From positions 1-18,489 of the forward strand of contig USAE01000030.1 of assembly GCA_900552655.1 (NCBI GenBank): a DNA stretch of 18,489 bases, given 5' to 3'. A model generated the notes under the pieces. That model saw only the letters and a list, made by a program, of their open reading frames with translations, was not told where the DNA came from and did no database searches. The translations under genes were made by a program, and so were the position numbers. Position 1 is the stretch's first letter; every line of letters begins with the position of its first letter. This document shows, in pieces, positions 6,646 to 13,164 of this stretch. The stretch is from an uncultured Clostridium sp. (GTDB taxonomy: Bacteria; Bacillota; Clostridia; TANB77; CAG-508).

Positions 6646-6711
6646 CATTTTATGGTAAATTGTATATTTTTTACTAAAATACTTGCTAATTTTAGCATTT
6701 CATGGTAAAAT
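6646..6711 (+). repeat. Direct repeat CATTTyATGGTAAA, spaced exactly 50 bases
   Basis: CATTTTATGGTAAAT (6646-6660) and CATTTCATGGTAAAAT (6696-6711) differ by one base over the first 14. They lie between the divergent promoters of the isomerase operon and rpsT; the second copy includes the rpsT extended -10. The core ATGGTAAA recurs in the gatC/aspS intergenic region. Confidence 0.6.
6683..6711 (+). promoter_or_regulatory. Promoter of rpsT
   Basis: TTGCTA (6683-6688), 17-base spacer, TAAAAT (6706-6711) with extended -10 TGG directly before it. The first in-frame gene downstream is rpsT, about 70 bases away. Confidence 0.65.
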
Positions 6712-6781
6712 ATTAAGCGCGTATATTAAGGTGATTATTACTTAATATGCTAGTTAAAAAATTAACAAGGAGGTGTTTTGG

Positions 6782-7048
6782 ATGCCAAATATAAAATCAG
6801 CTAAAAAAAGAGTTGAAGTTATCAAGAAAAAAACTATGAGAAATAATAGCATAAAATCTGGATACAAAACAGCTATAAAAAAAGCAGAAGCTGCTATAGA
6901 TTCTAAAAATATGGAAGAAGCTGTAACATTAACTTCTTTTGCTACAAAGAAAATAGATCAAGCTTGTGCTAAAGGTGTTATAGTAAAAAACACAGCAGCT
7001 AGAAAAAAATCTCAACTTTCTAAAAAGTTAAATGCTGCAAAAGCTTAA
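6782..7048 (+). CDS. rpsT: 30S ribosomal protein S20
   Basis: An 88-residue, lysine-rich S20 protein that binds 16S rRNA in the small subunit. The start PNIKSAKKRVEVIKKK and the C-terminal KGVIVKNTAARKKSQLSKKLN are typical of the family. The ATG at 6782 follows a near-perfect AAGGAGGTG site by six bases; a GTG three codons earlier is part of that site. It has its own promoter and a strong terminator, so it is probably transcribed alone. Confidence 0.97.
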   Translation: MPNIKSAKKRVEVIKKKTMRNNSIKSGYKTAIKKAEAAIDSKNMEEAVTLTSFATKKIDQACAKGVIVKNTAARKKSQLSKKLNAAKA

Positions 7049-7090
7049 TTGCTTATAATTTATAATAAAAATTATGCATAGTTTTTATTT

Positions 7091-7127
7091 GAAGACTCTA
7101 TTTTAATAGACGTCTTCTTTTTTTATT
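7091..7127 (+). terminator. Rho-independent terminator of rpsT
   Basis: GAAGACTCTATT pairs with AATAGA-C-GTCTTC (one bulged C) across a two-base tip, followed by a run of seven T. It lies 42 bases after the rpsT stop. Confidence 0.9.
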
Positions 7128-7157
7128 GTATCGGAAAATGGTAATTATTTCATTTGT

Positions 7158-7187
7158 TTTACTATCTATTTTATGTTATCCTATAAT
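7158..7187 (+). promoter_or_regulatory. Weak candidate promoter for the small membrane protein
   Basis: A consensus TATAAT at 7182-7187 with a 4/6 -35 (TTTACT, 7158-7163) at 18 bases. It is placed after the rpsT terminator and 67 bases before the start codon. Confidence 0.35.
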
Positions 7188-7254
7188 TATTAGAAGATGT
7201 TTTGTATACTTAAATTCATACCATAATTTAATTAAGGAAGGAAAGTGATTACAA

Positions 7255-7479
7255 ATGCAAATAGATAATTCAACAAAAAAAATTGTACATTATGGAATTA
7301 TATTTTCTTCTTTTATATTATTGTTGTCAATTCTAACATTAACATACTATAATTTCTTTTATTTACATCCTCTTATATATCAAATCGGAGTATTATTATT
7401 CCAAGTTGGTACTACATATTTCTTTTGTTTTCTATTTGGAGGTTTTGCTTTTTCTAAAATAAAAGAAGAATTAAATTAA
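7255..7479 (+). CDS. Small two-helix membrane protein, function unknown
   Basis: A 74-residue protein I do not recognise. It has two hydrophobic segments, about 12-31 (HYGIIFSSFILLLSILTLTY) and 39-66 (containing GVLLFQVGTTYFFCFLFGGF), joined by an aromatic-rich turn NFFYLHP, and a short charged tail KIKEELN. A purine-rich AAGGAAGGAAAGTG ribosome site lies upstream. It stands alone between the rpsT terminator and the hairpin repeat at 7478-7513, converging with gatB. Codon composition matches its neighbours and the ORF has a plausible signal for translation, so I take it as real. Confidence 0.75.
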   Translation: MQIDNSTKKIVHYGIIFSSFILLLSILTLTYYNFFYLHPLIYQIGVLLFQVGTTYFFCFLFGGFAFSKIKEELN

Positions 7480-7513
7480 CCGGGATTTTAAGGACCGTCC
7501 CTTAATCCCGGTT
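7478..7513. repeat. GGGATT/AATCCC hairpin repeat, copy B
   Basis: AACCGGGATT (7478-7487) pairs perfectly over 10 bases with AATCCCGGTT (7504-7513); the loop holds AAGGACCGTCC. It overlaps the stop codon of the small membrane protein gene and ends seven bases before the gatB stop, so it fills the whole convergent gap and might act as a weak two-way terminator. Confidence 0.9.
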
Positions 7514-7520
7514 TTATAAA

Positions 7521-8966
7521 TTATTTGCTTAATTCGTCTTTTAGCATTTTATTTAACATTTGTGGATTTGCTTTTCCTTTAGTTAGCTTCATTGCTTGTC
7601 CTACCAAAAATCCTAATGCTCTATCTTTTCCTGCTTTATAGTCGCTTACAGAGTTTGGATTTTCTTCTAATACTTTTATTACAACTTCTTTTATTGCTCC
7701 TTCGTCTGAAATTTGTATCCAACCTTTTTCTTTTATAATTTCTTCTGGCTCTGCTGGATTTTCAAACAATTCTTCTATTACTTTCTTTCCAATACTAGAA
7801 CTAATTGTTCCTTTATCTATTAATTCTACTAAATGACCTAAATGCTCTGCCTTAAATGGTATTTGATCTGGTTCTAACTCTTTTTCATTTAAAATTCTAG
7901 AAATATCAGAAATTATCCAGTTATTAACAGCCTTTCTATTTCCACATACTTCACTTGCATCTTCAAATAAATCTGACAAATATTTAGAACCTGTTATAAT
8001 ATTTGCATCTTTTTCAGATAAATTATATTCATTAATATATCTTTCTTTTCTACTTTCTGGAAGTTCTGGTAAATTATTTTTTATATTTTCTATATATTCT
8101 TCTGATAAATTAATTGCAACCAAGTCTGGATCTGGGAAATATCTATAATCTTGTGCATCTTCTTTATCTCTCATAGAAAATGTTTTTCCAGATACATCAT
8201 CCCATCTTAAAGTTTCTTGTTCTACTTTTCCACCATCTTCTAAAACATCAATTTGTCTTTTTACTTCGTATTCTATTGCTCTTGTTATTGATTTAAAAGA
8301 GTTCATATTTTTCATTTCTGTTCTTGTTCCAAATTTTGTGTCTCCTACTTTTCTTACAGACACATTTACATCAGCCCTTAAAGAACCTTCTTGCATTTTA
8401 CAATCTGACACTTCTATATATTCTAATATAGATTTTAGTTTTTTCAAATATCTATCAGCTTCGCCACTTGAACGTAAATCTGGCTCAGACACTATTTCTA
8501 TTAATGGAACTCCTGCTCTGTTTAGATCTACTAAACTTCCTCCTGCAAACTCATCATGATTTAATTTACCCGCATCCTCTTCTATATGAATTCTTAAAAG
8601 TCTTACTTTCTTTTTATTTCCTTCATCATCTTCTATTTCGATATATCCATTATTGCACAATGGTTTATCAAATTGAGATATTTGATATGCTTTTGGTAAG
8701 TCTGGGTAAAAATAATTTTTTCTATCGTTTTTACTATTTCTTTCTATTTCACAATTTGTTGCAAGACCTGCTTTTACTGCATATTCTACAACTTTTTCGT
8801 TTAGTACAGGAAGTGTTCCTGGCATTCCCATACAAATTGGGCAAGTATGTGTATTAGGCTCTGCACCAAATGTTGTAGGGCATGAGCAAAATATCTTTGT
8901 TTTTGTAGAAAGTTCAGCATGAACTTCTAGCCCTATTACTACTTCATAACCATCTATTACCATCAT
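7521..8966 (-). CDS. gatB: Asp-tRNA(Asn)/Glu-tRNA(Gln) amidotransferase subunit B
   Basis: A 481-residue GatB, the subunit that binds the mischarged tRNA and carries out ATP-dependent activation before amidation. It has the family start YEVVIGLEVHAELSTKTKIFC, the zinc cysteines C27, C29, C42 and C45 (CSC and CPIC), GMPGTLPVLN, the KNYFYPDLPKAYQISQ segment and a C-terminal YqeY/tail domain with the conserved FLVGQAMKLTKGKANPQ. Last gene of gatC-gatA-gatB, 11 bases after gatA. Two adjacent ATG codons exist; the second (8961-8963) has better spacing from TAAGGAGG, so the true product may be one residue shorter. Confidence 0.97.
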   Translation of the reverse strand: MMVIDGYEVVIGLEVHAELSTKTKIFCSCPTTFGAEPNTHTCPICMGMPGTLPVLNEKVVEYAVKAGLATNCEIERNSKNDRKNYFYPDLPKAYQISQFDKPLCNNGYIEIEDDEGNKKKVRLLRIHIEEDAGKLNHDEFAGGSLVDLNRAGVPLIEIVSEPDLRSSGEADRYLKKLKSILEYIEVSDCKMQEGSLRADVNVSVRKVGDTKFGTRTEMKNMNSFKSITRAIEYEVKRQIDVLEDGGKVEQETLRWDDVSGKTFSMRDKEDAQDYRYFPDPDLVAINLSEEYIENIKNNLPELPESRKERYINEYNLSEKDANIITGSKYLSDLFEDASEVCGNRKAVNNWIISDISRILNEKELEPDQIPFKAEHLGHLVELIDKGTISSSIGKKVIEELFENPAEPEEIIKEKGWIQISDEGAIKEVVIKVLEENPNSVSDYKAGKDRALGFLVGQAMKLTKGKANPQMLNKMLKDELSK

Positions 8967-8977
8967 TTTCCTCCTTA

Positions 8978-10447
8978 CTACTTTTTAAATTCCGGTTTAT
9001 ATTTTTCTCTAAATTGTACTTTTTGTTCGAAAGTATATGCAGCATTTAATAATGTTTCCTCTGTAAATCTATTTCCAATCAATTGCATACCAATTGGCAT
9101 TCCTTCTTTATCTACACCACATGGAATAGATATTCCAGGAAGACCTGCAATATTTACAGAAACTGTACAAATATCTGCTAAATACATTGCAAGTGGATCA
9201 TTAATTTTAGAACCAATATCAAAAGCAACTGTTGGTGATGTTGGTGTTAAAATAACATCATAATTGTCAAATACACTCTTAAATTTATTCATAACTAATG
9301 TACGTACTTGTTGTGCCTTCTTGTAATATGCATCATAATATCCTGAGCTTAATACATATGTTCCTAATATTATTCTTCTTTTAACTTCTGGTCCAAAACC
9401 TTCTGTTCTAGAATTCCTATATAGTTCTTTTAAGTTGTTAAATTCTTTTGCTCTATGCCCATATCTAACTCCATCAAATCTACCTAAATTTGAACTTGCC
9501 TCTGCACAAGCAATTATATAGTATGAAGCCAAAGCATATTCTGCTATATTTAAAGAAACTTCTGAAATTTCTGCTCCTAGCTTTTTATATGTTTCTATCG
9601 CTTTTTCTAAACTTTCTTTTACTTCTTCATTTATTCCTTCAGCAAATAATTCTTTTGGAACTGCTATTTTTAAACCTTTAACATCATTCTTTAATGCTTT
9701 TGTATAGTCAACTTTTGGTCTTTCTACAGATGTTGAATCCATCTTGTCTTTTCCTGTAATTATATTAAGAAGCATTGCTGAGTCTGTTACATCTTTTGTA
9801 ATTGGTCCCACTTGGTCTAATGATGATGCAAATGCTACAACACCATATCTTGAAACTAAACCATAAGTTGGTTTTAATCCTACTACACCACAAAAACTAG
9901 CAGGTTCTCTTATAGAACCTCCTGTATCTGTTCCTAATGCCCATGGTACCATTCCAGCTGCCACAGCTGCAGCAGATCCACCTGAAGATCCACCTGGTAC
10001 TTTATTTAAGTTCCATGGGTTTCTTGTAACATGAAAATATGAATGTTCTGTTGAACCACCCATAGCAAATTCGTCCATATTTAATTTTCCTAAATTTATA
10101 AGATTTTCCGAATTTATTTTTTCCATAACTGTTGCATCATATGGTGCAACAAAGTTCTCTAGCATTTTTGAAGAACATGTTGTATTAACACCTTTGGTAC
10201 ATATATTATCTTTAATTCCTATTGGAATTCCAGCTAATTTTTCTACAATTTCTCCACTTGCTATTTTTTTATCTATTTCTTCTGCTTTCTCTAAAGCATC
10301 TTTTTCTAGAGTTGTAACAAAAGCTTGTACATCTTTTTCTTTTTCTTCTATTTTTTCTATATATGCTTTTATAATTTCATAACTTGTAAGCTCTTTTTTC
10401 TCTAATTTTTCTTTAAGCTCATGTACTGTTAATTCTGTAATATTCAT
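8978..10447 (-). CDS. gatA: Asp-tRNA(Asn)/Glu-tRNA(Gln) amidotransferase subunit A
   Basis: A 489-residue amidase-signature enzyme that releases ammonia from glutamine or asparagine and passes it to GatB. The Ser-cisSer-Lys triad is K79 (GIPIGIKDN), S154 (PGGSSGGSAAAVAAG) and S178 (TDTGGSIREPA), the same numbering as in Staphylococcus aureus GatA. The characteristic CGVVGLKPTYGLVSRYGVVAF follows. Length is normal. AAAGGAGG precedes the ATG. Second gene of the gatCAB operon, 40 bases after gatC. Confidence 0.97.
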   Translation of the reverse strand: MNITELTVHELKEKLEKKELTSYEIIKAYIEKIEEKEKDVQAFVTTLEKDALEKAEEIDKKIASGEIVEKLAGIPIGIKDNICTKGVNTTCSSKMLENFVAPYDATVMEKINSENLINLGKLNMDEFAMGGSTEHSYFHVTRNPWNLNKVPGGSSGGSAAAVAAGMVPWALGTDTGGSIREPASFCGVVGLKPTYGLVSRYGVVAFASSLDQVGPITKDVTDSAMLLNIITGKDKMDSTSVERPKVDYTKALKNDVKGLKIAVPKELFAEGINEEVKESLEKAIETYKKLGAEISEVSLNIAEYALASYYIIACAEASSNLGRFDGVRYGHRAKEFNNLKELYRNSRTEGFGPEVKRRIILGTYVLSSGYYDAYYKKAQQVRTLVMNKFKSVFDNYDVILTPTSPTVAFDIGSKINDPLAMYLADICTVSVNIAGLPGISIPCGVDKEGMPIGMQLIGNRFTEETLLNAAYTFEQKVQFREKYKPEFKK

Positions 10448-10487
10448 ATTTGCCTCCTTTATTTATATTGGCTTAGGTATTTACCCC

Positions 10488-10784
10488 TTAATTTATAACC
10501 TTTGGAATTTTAAACATATTTTGTTCTTTACTTGGTGCATTTTGAAGTAACGCTTCTAAATCTCCAAATTCTTTTACTTCATCTTTTCTAAATTCATTTT
10601 TATTTTCATTTGCACCAATTGTAATGTCTAAATCGTTTACATCTGCTTTATTTATTATATCTGCAAAATTTAATATCTCTTGCAAATTTTCTAAATATTT
10701 ATCCATCTCATCTTCTTTAATATTTAAATCAGCTAATTTCGCAATGTGTAATAATTCATCTTTACTTACTGTATTTTTACTCAT
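10488..10784 (-). CDS. gatC: Asp-tRNA(Asn)/Glu-tRNA(Gln) amidotransferase subunit C
   Basis: A 98-residue GatC, the small belt subunit that wraps GatA and GatB. Typical features are DELLHIAKLADLNIKEDEM near the N-terminus, LQEILNFADIINKADV in the middle, and the C-terminal FRKDEV...LLQNAPSKEQNMFKIPKVI. AAGGAG precedes the ATG. First gene of the operon, with a near-consensus promoter 33 bases upstream, divergent from the T-box-controlled aspS. Confidence 0.96.
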   Translation of the reverse strand: MSKNTVSKDELLHIAKLADLNIKEDEMDKYLENLQEILNFADIINKADVNDLDITIGANENKNEFRKDEVKEFGDLEALLQNAPSKEQNMFKIPKVIN

Positions 10785-10816
10785 ACCTTCATCTCCTTGC
10801 GTTTTTTATCGCATTT

Positions 10817-10846
10817 ATTATATATTCATTTATTTCTAAAAGTCAA
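10817..10846 (-). promoter_or_regulatory. Promoter of gatCAB
   Basis: On the minus strand TTGACT (10841-10846), an 18-base spacer and consensus TATAAT (10817-10822). One arm of the 12-bp inverted repeat abuts the upstream side of the -35. No T-box or other leader structure fits the short 5' UTR, so control differs from that of aspS. Confidence 0.75.
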
Positions 10847-10925
10847 GTTTACCATAATATTTTAAATAAATATTGACAAATTTGCAAATACTATGTAAAA
10901 TAATTTTATAGGCATTATGGTAAAC
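10847..10925. repeat. 12-bp inverted repeat flanking the gatC/aspS control region
   Basis: GTTTACCATAAT (10847-10858) and ATTATGGTAAAC (10914-10925) are perfect reverse complements. The left arm lies directly upstream of the gatCAB -35; the right arm lies just after the predicted aspS transcription start. Together they frame the aspS promoter symmetrically, as operator arms would. Confidence 0.65.
10873..10901 (+). promoter_or_regulatory. Promoter of the T-box-aspS transcript
   Basis: Consensus TTGACA (10873-10878), 17-base spacer, TAAAAT (10896-10901). Transcription would begin near 10908, giving a leader of about 345 bases that contains the T-box. Confidence 0.85.
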
Positions 10926-10955
10926 TACATTTAACCCATTACCAAATTCCTATGT

Positions 10956-11165
10956 AAACAATGACGAGCTTTTGCAAGTTGCTAATAGAGATTAAGGGTC
11001 TAGAGGCTGAAAGCCCTTTTAGAAAAACGCAATTGAATAACACATTGTTTTTATTTAAATTTAATAAATTAAGAGGAAAACTAATAAACCATGTTTTCAA
11101 TATAGGGTGGCACCGCGGAAAGTATTTCGTCCCTATCATATTTCAATATATGATAGGGATTTTTT
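10956..11165 (+). ncRNA. T-box riboswitch (tRNA-sensing leader) of aspS
   Basis: The T-box AGGGTGGCACCGCGG is at 11104-11118. The antiterminator helix ATAGGG (11102-11107)/CCCTAT (11131-11136) competes with the terminator that uses the same CCCTAT. Stem I has a base helix AAACAATG (10956-10963)/CATTGTTT (11043-11050), an upper helix AGTTGC/GCAATT, the conserved AGAGA (10987-10991) and an apical AAGGG...CCCTT hairpin containing GGCTGAAA. The 3' side of the specifier loop reads TTGAATAACACA (11033-11044). It contains Asn codons AAT and AAC, each followed by A, and no GAC or GAT. The UGGC of the T-box pairs with a tRNA ending GCCA, as expected for tRNAs with discriminator G such as Asn and Asp. 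The specifier call is inferred, not folded by software. Confidence 0.93.
11131..11165 (+). terminator. T-box-controlled attenuator terminator
   Basis: CCCTATCATAT (11131-11141) pairs with ATATGATAGGG (11148-11158) over 11 bases with a six-base loop, followed by ATTTTTT. Its left arm is shared with the antiterminator. Confidence 0.93.
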
Positions 11166-11252
11166 GATGCCTATCATATAAAACCACAGTTAAAATTTTT
11201 TATTTGTATATGTGGTTTATAATTGGAAAATCCAATATTTAGGAGGTTTATT

Positions 11253-13016
11253 ATGGAAAAGTACAAAACACACTCATGTGGTGACATCACACTAGCAGAT
11301 GTCGGGAAAAAAGTAAAAATTGCAGGATTCGTGCAAACAATTCGAGATTTAGGAGGTCTAGTATTTTTAGACATACGAGATATGTATGGAATTACACAAG
11401 TTGTAACTTCTGCAGAATCTAATATTGTAGATTTTGCCTCACATATCCCTATTGAATCTTCTATATCTGTAGAAGGTATTGTTAGAAAAAGAAATGCAGA
11501 TACAATAAACGAAAAGATAAAAACCGGTCTTGTAGAAATTTATATTGATGACATCAAAATTTTAGGAAAAAGAACTGCTGATTTACCTTTCGAGGTAAAC
11601 TCAGATAACGAAGTTAGAGAAGATTTACGATTAAAATATCGTTATTTAGATTTAAGAAATGAAAAATTAAAATCTAATATTATCTTACGTAGTAAAATAA
11701 TACAATTTTTAAGAGAAGAAATGATAAAACAAAACTTTTTAGAAATTCAAACACCTATACTTACAAGTTCTTCTCCTGAAGGAGCTCGTGATTACTTAGT
11801 GCCTAGCAGAATTCATAGTGGAAAGTTTTATGCACTTCCTCAAGCTCCACAGCAATTTAAGCAATTACTAATGGTTTCTGGATTTGATAAATATTTCCAA
11901 ATTGCACCTTGTTTTAGAGATGAAGACTCCAGAGCAGATCGTACTCCAGGTGAATTTTATCAATTAGACATGGAAATGACTTATGCTTCACAAGAAGATG
12001 TATTTAATGTTATAGAACCTGTTATATACGAAACCTTTACAAAATTTTCTGATAAAAAAATAGTAGAATACCCATTTCCAAGAATAGCTTATAAAGATGC
12101 TATGCTTAAATATGGGTCAGATAAACCAGATTTAAGAAATCCTTTAGTTATTGTTGATGTTACAGATATTTTTGAAGATGAAAGTGTAACTTTAAACGCT
12201 TTTAAAGGTAAATTGGTAAGAACCATTTCTGCACATGATGTTGCAAATGAGCCAAGAAGCTTTTTCGAAGGTATGACAGATTACGCAATAAAAGAATGTA
12301 AAGCTAAAGGTCTAGCTTGGCTTCGTATTTTAGAAGATGGAACATTTCAAGGTCCCATTGCAAAATTTATACCAGACAGCTCTAGGTTAGAACTTATAAA
12401 ACGAACAAATTCTAAACCAGGTGATTGCCTATTCTTTATTGCAGAATCGCCAAAACTTGTTAATACTTTATCTGGTGAAATTAGAAATGAACTTGGAAAA
12501 CGTTTAGGTTTAATTGATAATAGTGTATTTAGTTTTTGTTGGATTGTAGATTTTCCAATGTATGAACTAGATGAACATGGTGACATCACTTTTAGTCATA
12601 ACCCATTTTCTATGCCACAAGGAGGTTTAGAAGCTTTATCTAATGAAGCGCCATTAGATATAACAGCATATCAATATGATATAGTTTGTAATGGTATAGA
12701 ACTTTCTTCTGGAGCAGTTAGAAATCACAATATAGAAATTATGCTTAAGGCCTTTGCAATTGCTGGATATTCCGAAAAGCAAGTAAAAGAAAAATTTGGA
12801 GCTTTATACACAGCTTTTCAATTTGGAGCTCCACCACATGCTGGAATAGCTCCTGGAATAGATAGAATAGTTATGCTTCTTACTGGTGCAAAAAATATTC
12901 GAGAAGTTATTGCTTTTCCTTTAAATAGCAAAGCTCAAGATTTAATGATGGATGCCCCTAGCTTTATTTCTAGAGAACAGTTAAGAGATATTCACATTAG
13001 GCTAGAAAAAAATTAA
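11253..13016 (+). CDS. aspS: Aspartyl-tRNA synthetase
   Basis: A 587-residue bacterial-type class II AspRS. It has an N-terminal OB-fold anticodon-binding domain (about 1-110), a catalytic core with motif 2 FRDEDSRADRTPGEFYQLD (about 221-239), the bacterial GAD insertion (about 300-410) and motif 3 near GIAPGIDRIVMLL. The ATG at 11253 follows AGGAGG by six bases; an in-frame TTG upstream has no site. The linked divergent gatCAB suggests a non-discriminating enzyme that also charges tRNA(Asn). The OB-fold specificity position is Leu (L33 in RDLGG), where His is found in some known non-discriminating enzymes, so the residue alone does not settle it. Controlled by the T-box upstream. Confidence 0.97.
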   Translation: MEKYKTHSCGDITLADVGKKVKIAGFVQTIRDLGGLVFLDIRDMYGITQVVTSAESNIVDFASHIPIESSISVEGIVRKRNADTINEKIKTGLVEIYIDDIKILGKRTADLPFEVNSDNEVREDLRLKYRYLDLRNEKLKSNIILRSKIIQFLREEMIKQNFLEIQTPILTSSSPEGARDYLVPSRIHSGKFYALPQAPQQFKQLLMVSGFDKYFQIAPCFRDEDSRADRTPGEFYQLDMEMTYASQEDVFNVIEPVIYETFTKFSDKKIVEYPFPRIAYKDAMLKYGSDKPDLRNPLVIVDVTDIFEDESVTLNAFKGKLVRTISAHDVANEPRSFFEGMTDYAIKECKAKGLAWLRILEDGTFQGPIAKFIPDSSRLELIKRTNSKPGDCLFFIAESPKLVNTLSGEIRNELGKRLGLIDNSVFSFCWIVDFPMYELDEHGDITFSHNPFSMPQGGLEALSNEAPLDITAYQYDIVCNGIELSSGAVRNHNIEIMLKAFAIAGYSEKQVKEKFGALYTAFQFGAPPHAGIAPGIDRIVMLLTGAKNIREVIAFPLNSKAQDLMMDAPSFISREQLRDIHIRLEKN

Positions 13017-13017
13017 C

Positions 13018-13047
13018 AGGGATTTGGGGACGTAGGTTAAAATCCCT
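13018..13047. repeat. GGGATT/AATCCC hairpin repeat, copy C (variant core)
   Basis: AGGGATTT (13018-13025) pairs with AAATCCCT (13040-13047). The loop has GGGGACGTAGG where copy A has GGGGACGGTCC. It begins two bases after the aspS stop codon and is in the same orientation as copy A. Confidence 0.8.
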
Positions 13048-13060
13048 TTTCCTTATTTTA

Positions 13061-13095
13061 AAAAATGTGATAGTTATAAAAACTATCACATTTTT
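13061..13095. terminator. Bidirectional terminator between aspS and adhE
   Basis: AAAAATGTGATAGTT (13061-13075) pairs perfectly over 15 bases with AACTATCACATTTTT (13081-13095), loop ATAAA. A-tract and T-tract flank it on both sides, so it can end the converging aspS and adhE transcripts. Confidence 0.92.
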
Positions 13096-13122
13096 CTTTA
13101 TTTTTATATTATACTTCATAAC

Positions 13123-13152
13123 CGGGATTTTTAGGACCGTCCCCCGATCCCG
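13123..13152. repeat. GGGATT/AATCCC hairpin repeat, copy D
   Basis: CGGGAT (13123-13128) and ATCCCG (13147-13152) flank a loop containing AGGACCGTCC. Opposite orientation to copy C; the two bracket the bidirectional terminator in the aspS-adhE gap. It ends 12 bases before the adhE stop codon. Confidence 0.8.
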
Positions 13153-13164
13153 ATATCTCGATAT

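Noticed and set aside
10939..11374. Open frames across the aspS leader (10939-11139 minus, 10961-11167 plus, 11174-11374 minus)
   Set aside because: They overlap the T-box, its terminator and the start of aspS, and have no ribosome sites.
4549..13152. Reading the four GGGATT hairpins as a CRISPR array
   Set aside because: Copies are palindromic, kilobases apart except for one pair, lie in both orientations, and have no spacers or cas genes.
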